In this document: piece after piece, positions 37,990-47,002 of the stretch
How positions within the stretch are numbered: the stretch's first letter is position 1
Layout: each line of letters opens with the position of its first letter
Assembly: GCA_051747425.1 (NCBI GenBank)
Contig: JBNJGD010000005.1
Span: forward strand, 1-64,000
Source: HTCC5015 sp051747425
GTDB taxonomy: Bacteria > Pseudomonadota > Gammaproteobacteria > HTCC5015
Length of the DNA stretch: 64,000 nt
Reading direction: 5' to 3'
Notes under the pieces: model-generated
Told to the model about the DNA's origin: nothing
Seen by the model: only the letters and a program-made list of their open reading frames with translations
The model's database searches: none
Made by a program: the position numbers and the translations under genes

Positions 37990-39530
37990 CGCTGGCCCTC
38001 CAAACGCGTCGAGGACCGGGACTGGCACCAGTCCGTCACCACTTCGACATCACTGAAGCGCTGCCGCTGATCGCCTGTAATTTGCTCGGTCTCGTGCCCC
38101 TTGCCGGCGATCAGCACCACATCACCCGGTCCGGCTTTCGACAGGGCTTCGCCGATGGCCTGCCTGCGATTGTGAACCTGATGCACGGCCTCCGGAGCCG
38201 AGAGGCCCGCACTGATATCCTTGAAAATCGATTCGGGGCGTTCGCTGCGGGGGTTGTCATCGGTGACCCACAGTGCATCCGAAAGCCGCTCCGCCACACT
38301 GGCCATCAACGGTCGCTTGCCCTTGTCGCGGTCACCGCCACAACCAAAGAGGCAAATCAGCCGCCCCCCGGTGTGTTCGCGCAGCGCTTTGAGGACTTGT
38401 TCAAGAGCCTGGGGTGTATGGGCATAATCGACCACCGCCGAGGCGCCGCCGGGGAGAGCAATCCGCTCCATGCGGCCCGGTACCGGTCGCAGGTTGCTGA
38501 CCGTTTCCACCGCTTCCGACAAAGGCACCCCAAGAGCCTGCAACGCCGCTATCACGGCCAGAACATTGCTGGCGTTGAACCGCCCGAGCAAGGGCACATC
38601 CAGACTGTAGGACTGGCCACCACTGGACACTTCCAGACGCATTCCCCAATCCACCAATTCGAGAGCCCCGCCACGAATTCGAGCAGCCATAGACGGCTGC
38701 ATATCGGGACCGAAACCGTAACCGTACACGGGCACTCGCTCCTCGAGCTCCATGGCCAGCATGCAGCCAAAATCATCGTCGCAATTGAGCACAGCAGCAG
38801 CCAGATCGCGGCTGTAAAACAACTGCCGCTTGGCGTCTGCATAGGCCGCCATACTGTGGTGGTAATCCAGGTGATCGCGACCGAGGTTGGTGAGCATGGC
38901 CAGATCAAAGGCCACGCCACTTACCCGCCCCTGATCGAGTCCGTGCGAGGAGACTTCCATCACCACATGACGGAAACCCTCATTGCGGTATTCGGCGAAT
39001 AGTTGTTGCAGCTCTACCGCACCCGGCGTGGTATTGACTGTCCGGGACAACTGCCTGAGGTCGCCATTGCCAAGGGTGCCTACCACAGCTGCGGGTGGAT
39101 TGAGGGCATTGAGGGCCTGGGCCATAAAATGGCTCACCGAAGTTTTCCCATCAGTGCCAGTGACACCGGTCACTGTCATACTTTGACTCGGCCGCCCCAG
39201 GGCACGCGCCGCCAGCTCGCTGGCCTGTCGGTCCAGGCCGGGAACATGAATCAGGGGCACCGACGACTGCTCAAACAAGGCCAGCGTCTCCCTATCGTCC
39301 ACCACTCGATCACAGAGCACGGCAGCGGCGCCGTGGGTCAGCGCTTCACCCGCAAAATCCAGGCCATCTGCCATCGCTCCCTCGAGGGCGAGAAAAGCAT
39401 CTCCGGGAGATACTTTGCGGCTGTCCGACTGAACAGACCGAATAGCCACATCCCGGGAAGCTGGCACATCAACCAGGCCGTAGAGCAAGCTCTTGAGGGT
39501 TTGCGCTCTGGGGAAAGCCGGCATCATCAT
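37986..39530 (-). CDS. murE: UDP-MurNAc-dipeptide--meso-diaminopimelate ligase MurE
   Basis: Adds the third residue of the stem peptide. The DDNPRSE motif in the C-terminal domain is the known marker for meso-diaminopimelate specificity, so the cell wall is predicted to be of the usual Gram-negative type. Also visible: ATP loop TGTDGKTSV and HYHHSM-like region (DHLDYHHSMAAY). The gene begins with three ATG codons in a row, the first overlapping the ftsI stop (ATGA). Length 514 residues, normal for the family. Confidence 0.97.
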   Translation of the reverse strand: MMMPAFPRAQTLKSLLYGLVDVPASRDVAIRSVQSDSRKVSPGDAFLALEGAMADGLDFAGEALTHGAAAVLCDRVVDDRETLALFEQSSVPLIHVPGLDRQASELAARALGRPSQSMTVTGVTGTDGKTSVSHFMAQALNALNPPAAVVGTLGNGDLRQLSRTVNTTPGAVELQQLFAEYRNEGFRHVVMEVSSHGLDQGRVSGVAFDLAMLTNLGRDHLDYHHSMAAYADAKRQLFYSRDLAAAVLNCDDDFGCMLAMELEERVPVYGYGFGPDMQPSMAARIRGGALELVDWGMRLEVSSGGQSYSLDVPLLGRFNASNVLAVIAALQALGVPLSEAVETVSNLRPVPGRMERIALPGGASAVVDYAHTPQALEQVLKALREHTGGRLICLFGCGGDRDKGKRPLMASVAERLSDALWVTDDNPRSERPESIFKDISAGLSAPEAVHQVHNRRQAIGEALSKAGPGDVVLIAGKGHETEQITGDQRQRFSDVEVVTDWCQSRSSTRLEGQR

Positions 39531-41242
39531 GCGGCACCTCCCCGGCCCCGAAACTCGACCAGACGCTGCTTGCCGGGCAAGTCGTCGGGCGGCACATTAA
39601 ACAATCGCAGGGCGTCGCCCACCACATCGGCAAAGATGGGAGCCGCCACCTCGCCGCCATAGTGCTTGCCCTGGGGTTCATCGATCATCACCACGGCGAC
39701 AAAACGCGGATCACTGGCTGGCGCCATTCCGGCAAACACCGAAGTGTAGCGATCCCGGTCGTAGCCGCCGCTACGGCTGTACTTGTAGGCCGTACCAGTC
39801 TTGCCGGCAACACTGTACCCGGGAATCCTGGCCTGATAAGCGGTGCCCTCGCGGCTGACGACCATCCCCATCATGTCCCGCACCTGACCGGCCACTTCCG
39901 GCGACACTACCCTCTCTGGCGAAACATCTTCGGCACCGCCCTTTTGGAAAGTCACCGGGTAGAGCAGACCGTCGTTGGCCAGGGCGCTGTAGGCCCGTGC
40001 CAACTGAAGCGCACTGGAGGACAAACCGTAACCAAATGAGATGGTCGCCTGTTCAAACTCGCTCCAGGTGTGATATCCATGCAGGTAGCCACTGGTTTCA
40101 CCGGGAAAGCCGCTGCCCGTGGGCTGGCCAAAACCAAAACGCGTCAGCACTTCCCAGAAAAAATCGGCTTCCATGGAGAGCGCTATCTTGGCGGCGCCGA
40201 CATTACTCGACTTCATGATCACACCAGCGGGATCCAGCGTGCCAAAGTCGCGACTGTCGCGAACATCATTATTGCCCACCCGGAGATACCCCGGCGAAGT
40301 GGCGAAACGGCTGTCGATATCAATAGAGCCCGACTCCAGAGCCGCAGCTACCGTCAGCGGTTTGAGTGTTGAGCCCGGCTCAAACACATCGGTCACGGCA
40401 CGGTTGCGGTAGCTCGAACCCACCAGACCTCTGCGACTGTTGGGGTTAAAACCAGGCTGGTTGGCCAAGGCAATCAATTCGCCCGTGGTGGCATCGAGCA
40501 GCACCAGAGATCCGGCCCTGGCGTCAAAGCGGCGGACGGTCGACTTGAGCGCGCGGTAGGCCAAATATTGCACCCGGCGATCGATACTCAGGGAGAGATC
40601 CCGACCGGGACGGGCCGGGCGGATCTGCTCGAGATCGGCGATGGTGCGGCCGAGGCGGTCGCGCATGACGCGCTTGGCGCCGGCCTTGCCGCTGAGCCAG
40701 TCATTGAAGGCCAGCTCAACGCCCTCCTGCCCCATGTCGTCAATGTTGGCGAACCCAAGAAGGTGACCGCTGACTTCACCTGTCGGGTAGTAGCGGTGGT
40801 ACTCGCGCTGCAGCGCGACGCCCGGCAGATTCAAATCCATTGCCGCCTGGGCGATGTGCGGAGGCAAATGGCGCTTGAGGTAGACAAACTCGCGCCCCTT
40901 TCCCCGGGCAATGCGCTCGCGCAGGGTCTCCACGGAAACACCGAGCAAGCCGGCCAGCTCACCCAGCCGATGTTGGGCCTCGGCAATGTCGGCGGGATTG
41001 GCCCAGACCGAGTCCACCGGCGTACTCATGGCCAGCGGCTCGTCGTTGCGATCGACAATCATGCCCCGGTGAGCCGGAAGCGGAACGGTGCGCTGCTGTC
41101 GGGCATCGCCCTGCCCCACATAAAAGTCGCGATCGAGCACCTGAATCTGCACCGCCCTGAGCACCAGACACACTCCGGCGATGGCCAGCCCAATCAGGAC
41201 CACCCTTCGCCGCCATGCCCATTGTTTGTGCAGTGCTTTCAC
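39527..41242 (-). CDS. ftsI: Septal transpeptidase FtsI (PBP3)
   Basis: Bitopic class B penicillin-binding protein that cross-links septal peptidoglycan with FtsW. The 571 residues show a short cytoplasmic tail, one membrane span (about 14-33), the pedestal domain with RGMIVDRNDEPLA, and the transpeptidase domain with STLK (active-site Ser291, Lys294), SSN at 345-347 and KTG at 481-483. ftsL lies four bases upstream. Confidence 0.97.
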   Translation of the reverse strand: MKALHKQWAWRRRVVLIGLAIAGVCLVLRAVQIQVLDRDFYVGQGDARQQRTVPLPAHRGMIVDRNDEPLAMSTPVDSVWANPADIAEAQHRLGELAGLLGVSVETLRERIARGKGREFVYLKRHLPPHIAQAAMDLNLPGVALQREYHRYYPTGEVSGHLLGFANIDDMGQEGVELAFNDWLSGKAGAKRVMRDRLGRTIADLEQIRPARPGRDLSLSIDRRVQYLAYRALKSTVRRFDARAGSLVLLDATTGELIALANQPGFNPNSRRGLVGSSYRNRAVTDVFEPGSTLKPLTVAAALESGSIDIDSRFATSPGYLRVGNNDVRDSRDFGTLDPAGVIMKSSNVGAAKIALSMEADFFWEVLTRFGFGQPTGSGFPGETSGYLHGYHTWSEFEQATISFGYGLSSSALQLARAYSALANDGLLYPVTFQKGGAEDVSPERVVSPEVAGQVRDMMGMVVSREGTAYQARIPGYSVAGKTGTAYKYSRSGGYDRDRYTSVFAGMAPASDPRFVAVVMIDEPQGKHYGGEVAAPIFADVVGDALRLFNVPPDDLPGKQRLVEFRGRGGAA

Positions 41243-41246
41243 CGAT

Positions 41247-41525
41247 TCACCTCGATTGAATCAAGACAATGTCGCCCGATTCGGGGCGCTTCATATCCAG
41301 GCGCTCGCGCGCCAGCTTTTCAATTCGACCGTAAGAGCCCCATGCGCCCAATTCCAACTGAAGCTGGCCATAAACCATACTCAGGTCATCGCGCTCCCCC
41401 TGGGCCGTCTGCAGCTCGCCAAAGGCCACCCGGTTGTAGTGGCGCGACATCACCAGCGCCAGTGCGGAGAGCAACAGCAACAACGCCAGCGTGCTTACCA
41501 GTGCGTGGAATTTAAACTCGCTCAT
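41247..41525 (-). CDS. ftsL: Cell division protein FtsL
   Basis: Small bitopic protein of 92 residues that forms a coiled coil with FtsB and binds FtsQ. One membrane span (about 8-25) is followed by a heptad region (LQTAQGERDDLSMVYGQLQLE) and the conserved ERLDMKRP end. The start MSEFKFH overlaps the rsmH stop (ATGA). Sequence is poorly conserved in this family; the call rests on size, topology, motif and place between rsmH and ftsI. Confidence 0.93.
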   Translation of the reverse strand: MSEFKFHALVSTLALLLLLSALALVMSRHYNRVAFGELQTAQGERDDLSMVYGQLQLELGAWGSYGRIEKLARERLDMKRPESGDIVLIQSR

Positions 41526-42451
41526 GCCACGCGCTCCGCCAGTCTTAACACCGCACTGCGGGCCCTGGGATTCCTGGCCAGCTCTTCCTCGCCCGCCTTG
41601 ATCGCTTTGCTGCAAGCCCTAAGCCGTATATGACCGGTCTCCAAAGGCAAGCCCCGGGCGATTTCCCGGGGCTGAGACTCGCGGCGGATGAAGCGTTTGA
41701 CCGCCCTGTCCTCCAGCGAGTGAAAACTGATAACCGCCAGGCGGCCTCCCGGTGCGAGCATCTGCACCGCCGCCTCCAGGCCTCGCTCGAGCTCCCTGAG
41801 CTCGCCGTTAATCTCGATGCGCAGAGCCTGGAAGGTGCGCGTTGCCGGGTGCTTGTGGCGGTCGCGAACGCGAGTCGCCGACTCGACCACAGCGACCAGA
41901 TCCCGGGTAGTCTCAATGGGCGACTCGGCCAGCCGGGTCTTGACGGCCCGGGCGATGCGCCGGGCGTTTCGCTCCTCACCATACTCACGCAACACGCGAA
42001 CAATCTCGCCCTCTTCAGCGCTCTCCAGCCACTCTGCCGCCGTTTGGCCCCGACTCTGATCCATGCGCATATCCAGAGGGCCGCCAAACTGGAAACTGAA
42101 ACCGCGCTCCGGATCGTCCAGTTGCGGCGATGAAACGCCGATATCGAGCAATATGCCGTCGAGCTGACCGGCTACGCCCCAGGCGTCGCAGTGCTGGTCG
42201 AGCTCAGAGAAGCTGCCGTGGCGTATGGCAAATCGCGGCTCATCGGCAAAGCGTTGCCGCGCCGCCTCAATGGCATCGCGGTCGCGATCAATGGCGTACA
42301 GGCAGCCCGCCGGGCCCAATTGGCCCAGAATTGCCTCGCTGTGTCCTCCGCGACCAAATGTCCCGTCCAGATACACGCCACTCTCCTCTACTCTCAATCC
42401 CTCTATCGCCTCGGCCAGCAGGACTGGAACATGTTCCAGTGCCGCCGCCAT
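41522..42451 (-). CDS. rsmH: 16S rRNA (cytosine(1402)-N(4))-methyltransferase RsmH (MraW)
   Basis: SAM-dependent methyltransferase acting on C1402 in the ribosomal P site. The 309 residues contain the SAM loop GTFGRGGHSEAIL, DIGVSSPQLDDPERGFSF, and the SFHSLEDRAVKRF segment near the C-terminus. It shares one base with the mraZ stop. Standard second gene of the dcw cluster. Confidence 0.97.
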   Translation of the reverse strand: MAAALEHVPVLLAEAIEGLRVEESGVYLDGTFGRGGHSEAILGQLGPAGCLYAIDRDRDAIEAARQRFADEPRFAIRHGSFSELDQHCDAWGVAGQLDGILLDIGVSSPQLDDPERGFSFQFGGPLDMRMDQSRGQTAAEWLESAEEGEIVRVLREYGEERNARRIARAVKTRLAESPIETTRDLVAVVESATRVRDRHKHPATRTFQALRIEINGELRELERGLEAAVQMLAPGGRLAVISFHSLEDRAVKRFIRRESQPREIARGLPLETGHIRLRACSKAIKAGEEELARNPRARSAVLRLAERVA

Positions 42452-42936
42452 CAGAGCGACAGCCTCTCCAACTGCTCTGCCACCTGTTCCGAAGCGACCT
42501 CATCCACCGCCGACCAGGTGCGGCTCGCCTGCCACTGGGCCTCGCTCTTGATGGAAAACTTTTCGCCAATCCCGCTGAGCACAATCGACTTGTCGATCCC
42601 GGCCAGCTCGCGCAGGCGTGCCGGCAACAAAACGCGGCCACCGGCATCCAGAGAGACTTCCTCTGCACCACCGAGAAACAGGTCATGCATAAAGCGACCG
42701 ATACGCGTAGTGGGTGAAATTTTCAGAACCTCTTCGGCGACATCGCGCCAGCGCGGTGCCGTATAGAGCCACAGAGTGGGGTCTTCCTCGATGACCCGCC
42801 CGCCTTCGATGATCGGCGGCGCCGGGGCGACGACCAGCTGTCCGCCGGACTCCTCCTTGATACGCTCGCGGTAACGCGCAGGCATCGCCATGCGATGCTT
42901 GCTGTCGAGCGTCAGATTGGAGGTCCCCATGAACAT
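42451..42936 (-). CDS. mraZ: Transcriptional regulator MraZ
   Basis: AbrB-like DNA-binding protein that represses its own dcw promoter in E. coli. The 161 residues show the two MraZ repeats, each with the DxK/R...R motif (LDSKHRMAMPARYRE and LDAGGRVLLPARLRE). The start MFMGTSN matches family N-termini; the upstream open frame would run through the promoter. Four spaced repeats that look like its operators lie 15 bases upstream. Confidence 0.94.
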   Translation of the reverse strand: MFMGTSNLTLDSKHRMAMPARYRERIKEESGGQLVVAPAPPIIEGGRVIEEDPTLWLYTAPRWRDVAEEVLKISPTTRIGRFMHDLFLGGAEEVSLDAGGRVLLPARLRELAGIDKSIVLSGIGEKFSIKSEAQWQASRTWSAVDEVASEQVAEQLERLSL

Positions 42937-42951
42937 TTGGCTTTCAGGATC

Positions 42952-42991
42952 CTTGGGACACTTTGTCCCACTTGAGTGCACTTTGATGCAC
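42952..42991 (-). promoter_or_regulatory. Four 10-bp-spaced repeats, probable MraZ boxes
   Basis: Read on the minus strand, four consecutive decamers begin with GTG: GTGCATCAAA, GTGCACTCAA, GTGGGACAAA, GTGTCCCAAG. MraZ operators in E. coli are GTGGG units separated by 5 bases, the same 10-base period. Only the third unit keeps the exact GTGGG. The array covers the predicted start of transcription. Confidence 0.7.
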
Positions 42992-43018
42992 TATAGGTCT
43001 GAAATACGCCTTTTGCAA
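42990..43018 (-). promoter_or_regulatory. Sigma-70 promoter of the dcw cluster
   Basis: Minus-strand TTGCAA, a 17-base spacer, and TATAGT, both close to consensus. The start would lie near 42983, inside the MraZ-box array. This is the only clear promoter before mraZ. Confidence 0.75.
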
Positions 43019-43192
43019 GCGGGGTCACCGAATTTTTTCCTTTACGAGACAAGCACTTAGCCGTTCTTTTCACAGTGGGGCAAGATCCTTCGAACCCCTC
43101 CGGACTTTTAGCCAAACAGACTCAATCGCTTGTGCGCACTTACTAGAATCTACTTTAACTTTGTCCGGGGTCTGTGATTTCACGACAGCCAC

Positions 43193-43218
43193 AAAAAAGC
43201 GCCCCGCGGGGCGCTTTT
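43193..43218 (-). terminator. Intrinsic terminator of rnpB
   Basis: Self-complementary AAAAGCGCCCC / GGGGCGCTTTT stem followed by T residues on the minus strand, directly after the RNase P RNA 3' end. Confidence 0.88.
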
Positions 43219-43226
43219 GAAAAAAA

Positions 43227-43575
<349 letters not shown>

Positions 43576-43622
43576 ATTATGCCACAGCCACCGCCACTCT
43601 CCGACCGTTATTTTGCGGCGAC

Positions 43623-43889
43623 CTAAATACCCATACGCGACAGCGCGTCGATCACTTCCTCGGTGGCGCGAGCCAATCTGGGATGCTCGCTCTCAAAGCG
43701 TGTCACCGCGCTGCGCAGCTGGTCACTGGGACTGAGATCGTCCTCCGGGGTCTCGCCATCGGGCAAGCCGGCGATCACCTGCCCTATCTGGTCGCGAATT
43801 TCGGCCAGACGCTGCTCATCCTCGGGCCCGGAGTGGTCGAGCTCGAGATAAATCACCTCGAGGGCGGAGCGGACTTCTTTCATGTTCAT
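43623..43889 (-). CDS. DUF4404 family protein
   Basis: An 88-residue, acidic, soluble and mostly helical protein (KEVRSALEVIYLELDHSG...FESEHPRLARATEEVIDALSRMGI) that matches the DUF4404 family, which has no known function. AGGAG lies seven bases before the first ATG. The gap to the upstream methyltransferase gene is 26 bases, so they may form an operon. No transmembrane segment or known motif. Confidence 0.8.
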   Translation of the reverse strand: MNMKEVRSALEVIYLELDHSGPEDEQRLAEIRDQIGQVIAGLPDGETPEDDLSPSDQLRSAVTRFESEHPRLARATEEVIDALSRMGI

Positions 43890-43915
43890 GGTGTTACTCC
43901 TTGTTTGGGGTGAGT

Positions 43916-44740
43916 CTAGCGCTCGGCGGTAATATAGGCCACCCAGCCCGGATCGGCGTCCGCCGACTCGCAGGGCAGAAACTCATCGGCCGGCTCGTCG
44001 GCCTCCTCGTCCCAGGCCTGCATGTGCACGGTCGATTTGGCAAAGCCGGCTTCCGCCAACAACTCGCGAATCTCGGGCAGGCTCCAGTGGCGCCAGCGGT
44101 ATTCAAAAGCGCGCTCCAGCTCCGAGCCATCATCAAAGCGGAAGTGAATATGGTAAACCGCCATGTGATCGATGGGATTGAACGCCACCAGATGCCAGAC
44201 ATAGTCAAAGCCGTCGTGCTCGGTGACCTCCTCCTCGTCGTCCTTGAAGCAATCGTAGCCACCAAAGGCATCGAGGTAGAGCACGCCGTCTTCCTTGAGT
44301 TGGGCCCGGGCGTGTTTGAAGTAGGCCAGCAGCTCGGCGCGGGTGTAGAAAAACCAGTAGCTGAAATTCATTGCCAACACGGCGTCCTGATCGGGCGTAT
44401 TCACCGCCATCACATCGTCCTGAATCAGCTTGACGCGCTCCGGAGCATCGCCCTTAAGGGCCGCCAGACGGTGCTCTGCCCCCCAGGCCAGTACCTCAGA
44501 GTCGATGTCCACGCCCACGGCGCGATTATCGGCGTGGCGGGAGACAAATTCACAGGCGGCGTTGGCCGTGCCACAGAAGTCCTCGCGCAAAAGCCGCATG
44601 GGGCGGCCACGAGCCGCCTGAAAATGTTCGGTAATCCAGTCGATCTCGAACTCCGAGCACTGGACCGCCTCCTCGTAAAGCTGGTGGCGATCGGCGCGAT
44701 CGGCTTCGCTGGTGCCGCGTTTCTTTTTCGGCTTGGCCAT
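43916..44740 (-). CDS. Class I SAM-dependent methyltransferase
   Basis: A 274-residue cytosolic protein with a basic N-terminus (MAKPKKKRG) and a Rossmann-type methyltransferase fold. Motif I is unusual, LREDFCGTANAACEF, followed by the acidic VGVDIDSEVL, LIQDDVM and YLDAFGGYDCF. This pattern belongs to a widespread uncharacterised methyltransferase family; the substrate cannot be inferred. The inner ATG, preceded by GGGAGAG, was preferred to one five codons upstream. Confidence 0.8.
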   Translation of the reverse strand: MAKPKKKRGTSEADRADRHQLYEEAVQCSEFEIDWITEHFQAARGRPMRLLREDFCGTANAACEFVSRHADNRAVGVDIDSEVLAWGAEHRLAALKGDAPERVKLIQDDVMAVNTPDQDAVLAMNFSYWFFYTRAELLAYFKHARAQLKEDGVLYLDAFGGYDCFKDDEEEVTEHDGFDYVWHLVAFNPIDHMAVYHIHFRFDDGSELERAFEYRWRHWSLPEIRELLAEAGFAKSTVHMQAWDEEADEPADEFLPCESADADPGWVAYITAER

Positions 44741-44809
44741 GGAACTCTCCCGCAAATGGCAAAGCAGGGATACTACCCAAGCTGGGCGCCGGAATAAACG
44801 CCCGGGTGA

Positions 44810-45826
44810 TCAGGCCGCACACTCCGGCGACACCTTCGCTGCGGCTTCACGCACCAGCTCGGGACCAGCGCCGGGCAAGTGGGCGCGTTCGCTAAGGTGG
44901 CGACGCCACTGTTTGGCACCGGGAATCGCCTGAAAAAGCCCCAGCATGTGGCGTGTGATGTGCTTGAGCTGGGCGCCGGCCAGTAACTGCTCCTCGATGT
45001 ACGGCAGCATCGCCTCGACCACATCGTGGCGATCGGGAGAAAAACCGGCGTTGAAATGCTCGCGCTCGAGCTGGGCCAGCCACCAGGGGTTCTGGTAGGC
45101 GGCCCGGCCAATCATGACGCCATCGCAATGCCCCAGGTGTTTCTTCACCTGACCGCTGTCCGTGATACCGCCATTGACCACCACTTCCATATCCGGAAAG
45201 TCGGCCTTGAGCTGGTACACACGGGGATAGTTCAGCGGCGGAATATCGCGGTTTTCCTTGGGGCTGAGTCCCTTGAGCCAGGCCTTGCGGGCGTGAACGG
45301 CCAGACTGTCACAGCCCGCCGCTGCCACGCGAGAAGTGAGTTCATACAGTCCCTCGTAGTCGTCCATATCGTCGATGCCGATGCGTGTCTTGACCGTCAC
45401 CGGCAGACGCACCACAGCCTTCATCGCCGCCACACAGTCGGCCACCGTCTGCGGCTCGGCCATCAGGCAGGCGCCAAAGGCCCCGGACTGAACCCGGTCG
45501 CTGGGGCAGCCGACATTGATGTTAACCTCGTCGTAGCCCCACCGCGCGGCCAGCTCGGCACTGCGGGCCATGGCCTCGGGGTCGGAGCCACCCAGCTGCA
45601 GCGCCACGGGGTGCTCCCCGGCGTGGTAGTCCAGATGGCGAGCCACATCGCCGTGCATCAGGGCACCGGTGGTCACCATCTCGGTATAAAGCAAGGCGTG
45701 CGGCGACAACAACCGGTGGAAGTACCGGCAGTGACGATCCGTCCAGTCCATCATCGGGGCGACGGAGAGCGTTCGATCGACTGAAATAGCTGTGTTACCG
45801 GGCTTTTTGCTTGATTTGATAGGCAT
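44810..45826 (-). CDS. dusA: tRNA-dihydrouridine(20/20a) synthase DusA
   Basis: Flavoenzyme that reduces U20/U20a in tRNA D loops. The 338 residues contain SVAPMMDWTDRHCRYF (21-36), the active-site Cys107 in NVGCPSDRVQ, the FMN-binding TVKTRIGIDD, and VVVNGGI/GRAAYQNPW. The full reading frame is intact, but an integrase gene begins about 110 bases from its start codon. dusA 5' ends are a known target for a family of phage-type integrases, so the first residues and the upstream region may come from the inserted element. Confidence 0.96.
   Translation of the reverse strand: MPIKSSKKPGNTAISVDRTLSVAPMMDWTDRHCRYFHRLLSPHALLYTEMVTTGALMHGDVARHLDYHAGEHPVALQLGGSDPEAMARSAELAARWGYDEVNINVGCPSDRVQSGAFGACLMAEPQTVADCVAAMKAVVRLPVTVKTRIGIDDMDDYEGLYELTSRVAAAGCDSLAVHARKAWLKGLSPKENRDIPPLNYPRVYQLKADFPDMEVVVNGGITDSGQVKKHLGHCDGVMIGRAAYQNPWWLAQLEREHFNAGFSPDRHDVVEAMLPYIEEQLLAGAQLKHITRHMLGLFQAIPGAKQWRRHLSERAHLPGAGPELVREAAAKVSPECAA
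45725..45766 (-). other. Likely attachment-site region inside the dusA 5' end
   Basis: These bases code for the highly conserved SVAPMMDWTDRHCR of DusA, the kind of conserved 5' segment used as target by dusA-type integrases. The exact core cannot be set, because the second copy of the repeat (right attachment site) lies outside the window. Inference from integrase position only. Confidence 0.35.
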
Positions 45827-45893
45827 TCTCGACCCTGTTGGTTTTGCCGCTTTTTACGCTATTTACTGTTATTTCTCACCAGTTGTTGCTTAT

Positions 45894-45924
45894 AATTTGC
45901 TTATAAAAATTTTGTAAGCAAATT
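45894..45924. promoter_or_regulatory. Perfect inverted repeat before the integrase gene
   Basis: AATTTGCTTA at 45894-45903 and TAAGCAAATT at 45915-45924 are exact complements around an 11-base AT-rich centre, ending 10 bases before the integrase ATG. A TATAAT hexamer (45890-45895) abuts the left arm. It fits an operator or an integrase/excisionase binding site. Confidence 0.55.
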
Positions 45925-45934
45925 CTCGGGCACT

Positions 45935-47002
45935 ATGGCAACTATTACTTCTCGGCGGACCAAGAAGGGAACCCGCTACACCGCGCAGATCCGCATTGCT
46001 CGCAAAGGGGCGAGGCCCTACAGCGAATCCTACACGGCCGATAAAAAGAGCATTGTAAAGGAATGGGCCCTGCAGCGTGAGGCTGAACTGATGAAACCAG
46101 GGGCTTTGGCCGCGGCGAGCGCTGACCGGCCGACCGTTGGCGATGTTCTTACCTATTATATGGACGACTATCAGGACCAGCTGGCATTCGGCCGAAGCAA
46201 GCTGAGCCACATCCGGTTTTTGTTGACCACCCACCTGGCCGACCTCGATGCGATCGCGCTGACGGCCGGGCAGGTGCTGCAGCACATTCGCGACCGGCGA
46301 GTGAGCGGCGCCGGCCCATCGACTGTGAAAAATGACCTAATTTGGCTGAGCACCGCTTACCGCGGCGTGGCCGCTTCACGCTCGCTGCCGCTCAAGGTCG
46401 ACGCCATACGCCAGGCTCAAGTGATTGCCAAAAAGGAGCGGATGATCGGATCCTCCCAAAAACGCCAGCGCCGGCCGGAACTGGTCGAGCTCGAGCAGCT
46501 GCTGTCATTTTTCCGCGGCCGTGACCGCCGGGCCTCTATTCCCATGGTGCCTATTGTGCTTTTCGCCCTCTTCTCTACGCGCCGGCAGGATGAAATTTGC
46601 CGGCTCGAGTGGGCTGACCTCGATCGGGAAAACTCCCGGGCCTTGGTCCGCGAGATGAAACACCCACAGGAAAAAGTAGACACCTGGTGCGCTTTGCCCG
46701 AGAGAGCCTGGGCAATTATTGACCAGATGCCGCGCACGGATCCTAGGATTTTTCCTTTCAACAGCAAGTCTGTGGGGTCGGCCTTTACCCGGGCCTGCCG
46801 GATTCTGGGCATCGAGGACCTGCGTTTTCATGACCTGCGGCATGAAGGCATAACCCACCAGTTTGAACTGGGTCTGCAGATACCTGCAGTCGCGCAAGTC
46901 AGTGGCCACAAGAACTGGAGCAGCCTGCAGCGCTACACCCATTTATTGCAGCTGGAGCACTACGACAAATACGAGAACTGGGATTGGCTCGATGCCGCCT
47001 AA
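45935..47002 (+). CDS. int: Tyrosine-type site-specific integrase (dusA-targeting type by position)
   Basis: A 355-residue tyrosine recombinase. An N-terminal arm-binding region (about 1-60) and SAM-like core-binding domain (about 68-150) precede the catalytic domain with Arg217 (STRRQDE), Lys242, His299 and Arg302 (HDLRHEG), His325 (SGHKNW) and nucleophile Tyr334. All catalytic residues are present. It reads away from dusA, and its stop codon overlaps the end of the convergent methylase gene by four bases. Assignment to the dusA integrase group is from location. Confidence 0.94.
   Translation: MATITSRRTKKGTRYTAQIRIARKGARPYSESYTADKKSIVKEWALQREAELMKPGALAAASADRPTVGDVLTYYMDDYQDQLAFGRSKLSHIRFLLTTHLADLDAIALTAGQVLQHIRDRRVSGAGPSTVKNDLIWLSTAYRGVAASRSLPLKVDAIRQAQVIAKKERMIGSSQKRQRRPELVELEQLLSFFRGRDRRASIPMVPIVLFALFSTRRQDEICRLEWADLDRENSRALVREMKHPQEKVDTWCALPERAWAIIDQMPRTDPRIFPFNSKSVGSAFTRACRILGIEDLRFHDLRHEGITHQFELGLQIPAVAQVSGHKNWSSLQRYTHLLQLEHYDKYENWDWLDAA

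Noticed and set aside
40568..41515. 315-codon frame opposite ftsI and ftsL
   Set aside because: Shadow frame of ftsI; translation turns into Arg/Pro-rich sequence at its end.
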